From: Flavobacteriales bacterium UBA2798
GTDB lineage: Bacteria > Bacteroidota > Bacteroidia > Flavobacteriales_D > UBA2798
Direction of reading: 5' to 3'
Assembly (NCBI GenBank): GCA_002351955.1
Contig: DEHO01000044.1
Coordinates: 1-6,832, forward strand
DNA: 6,832 bases
In this document: positions 6,718 to 6,832 of the stretch, one piece after another
Layout of the letters: each line of letters opens with the position of its first letter
Numbering within the stretch: position 1 is the first letter of the stretch
The notes under the pieces: model-generated
Databases searched by the model: none
What the model was told of the DNA's origin: nothing
The model's input: only the letters and a program-made list of their open reading frames with translations
Program-made: the position numbers and the translations under genes

Positions 6718-6832
6718 TCTGTACGGATAGGTAGCGATCGGCCGGATTTAACTTCTGATAAAACTACAACCGTTTGCATCTGACCAATTTCTTCTATTCG
6801 CGAAAGCTTATCCGCAATTAAACGTTCGAAGG
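6714..6832 (-). CDS. Probable Lrp/AsnC family transcriptional regulator, C-terminal end only
   Basis: Partial gene: the last 38 codons, entering from the right edge and too short for a usual ORF search. Of the three minus-strand frames only this one stays open across the edge, ending in TGA at 6714-6716. The residues include DKLSRIEEIGQMQTVVVLSE followed by VKSGRSLPI, which matches the end of the Lrp/AsnC ligand-binding (RAM) domain: a helix, a strand with T-x-V-V-L, then the L-P-[IL] tail. Members bind amino acids and act as octameric or dimeric DNA-binding regulators. The DNA-binding helix-turn-helix would lie outside the window. The four-base overlap with the MmcQ/YjbR start suggests a shared transcript. 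The family call rests on a short pattern. Confidence 0.65.
   Translation of the reverse strand, partial: FERLIADKLSRIEEIGQMQTVVVLSEVKSGRSLPIRTE

Noticed and set aside
1..6832. Search for CRISPR arrays, transposases, tRNA genes, toxin-antitoxin pairs or a defence island
   Set aside because: No spaced direct repeats, transposase motifs, cloverleaf-like segments or defence-family proteins were seen; nearly all bases are accounted for by ordinary genes.

Overview
The window looks like an ordinary chromosomal stretch from a Bacteroidota bacterium. This rests on moderate-to-low G+C content judged by eye, starts with no clear Shine-Dalgarno, two perfect copies of the TAnnTTTG-type -7 promoter box (both TATCTTTG) upstream of genes, and protein families in the form usual for that phylum: a very large alpha-2-macroglobulin with a helical N-terminal region, an RlmI-like methyltransferase of about 290 aa, and a small lipoprotein. 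I cannot name a genus.

Layout, from the right edge in the direction of minus-strand transcription. (i) 6714-6832: the last 38 codons of a probable Lrp/AsnC regulator, whose stop overlaps (ATGA) the start of an MmcQ/YjbR-family gene (6364-6717). (ii) A small lipoprotein gene (6051-6320) with its own -7 box. (iii) 5601-6050 is the only plus-strand gene, a two-helix membrane protein. Its stop codon abuts the lipoprotein stop with no gap, the two stops forming TGATCA. (iv) A divergent gap of 102 bp holds a TATCTTTG box that probably drives a two-gene unit: an RlmI-type SAM methyltransferase (4620-5498) coupled by TGATG to an FAD-dependent DAO-family oxidoreductase (3565-4620). (v) After 119 bp with a candidate promoter comes a very large alpha-2-macroglobulin-family gene (start 3445) that runs off the left edge. 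Its 1148 visible residues fill half of the window. It does not appear as a closed ORF because its stop lies outside, but I translated it continuously without a stop.

The methyltransferase/oxidoreductase pair probably does RNA-related housekeeping. The oxidoreductase's C-terminal motif recalls the oxidase half of MnmC, which is suggestive only. The A2M protein is an exported protease-trap-like protein of the cell envelope. Lrp/AsnC plus MmcQ/YjbR looks like a regulator followed by a small partner protein.

I see no insertion sequence, CRISPR array, tRNA, rRNA, phage gene or defence system, and no clear evidence of a new biological system. The points worth checking are modest: the MnmC-like pairing, the non-lipoprotein A2M, the zero-gap convergent gene pair and the shared promoter octamer.
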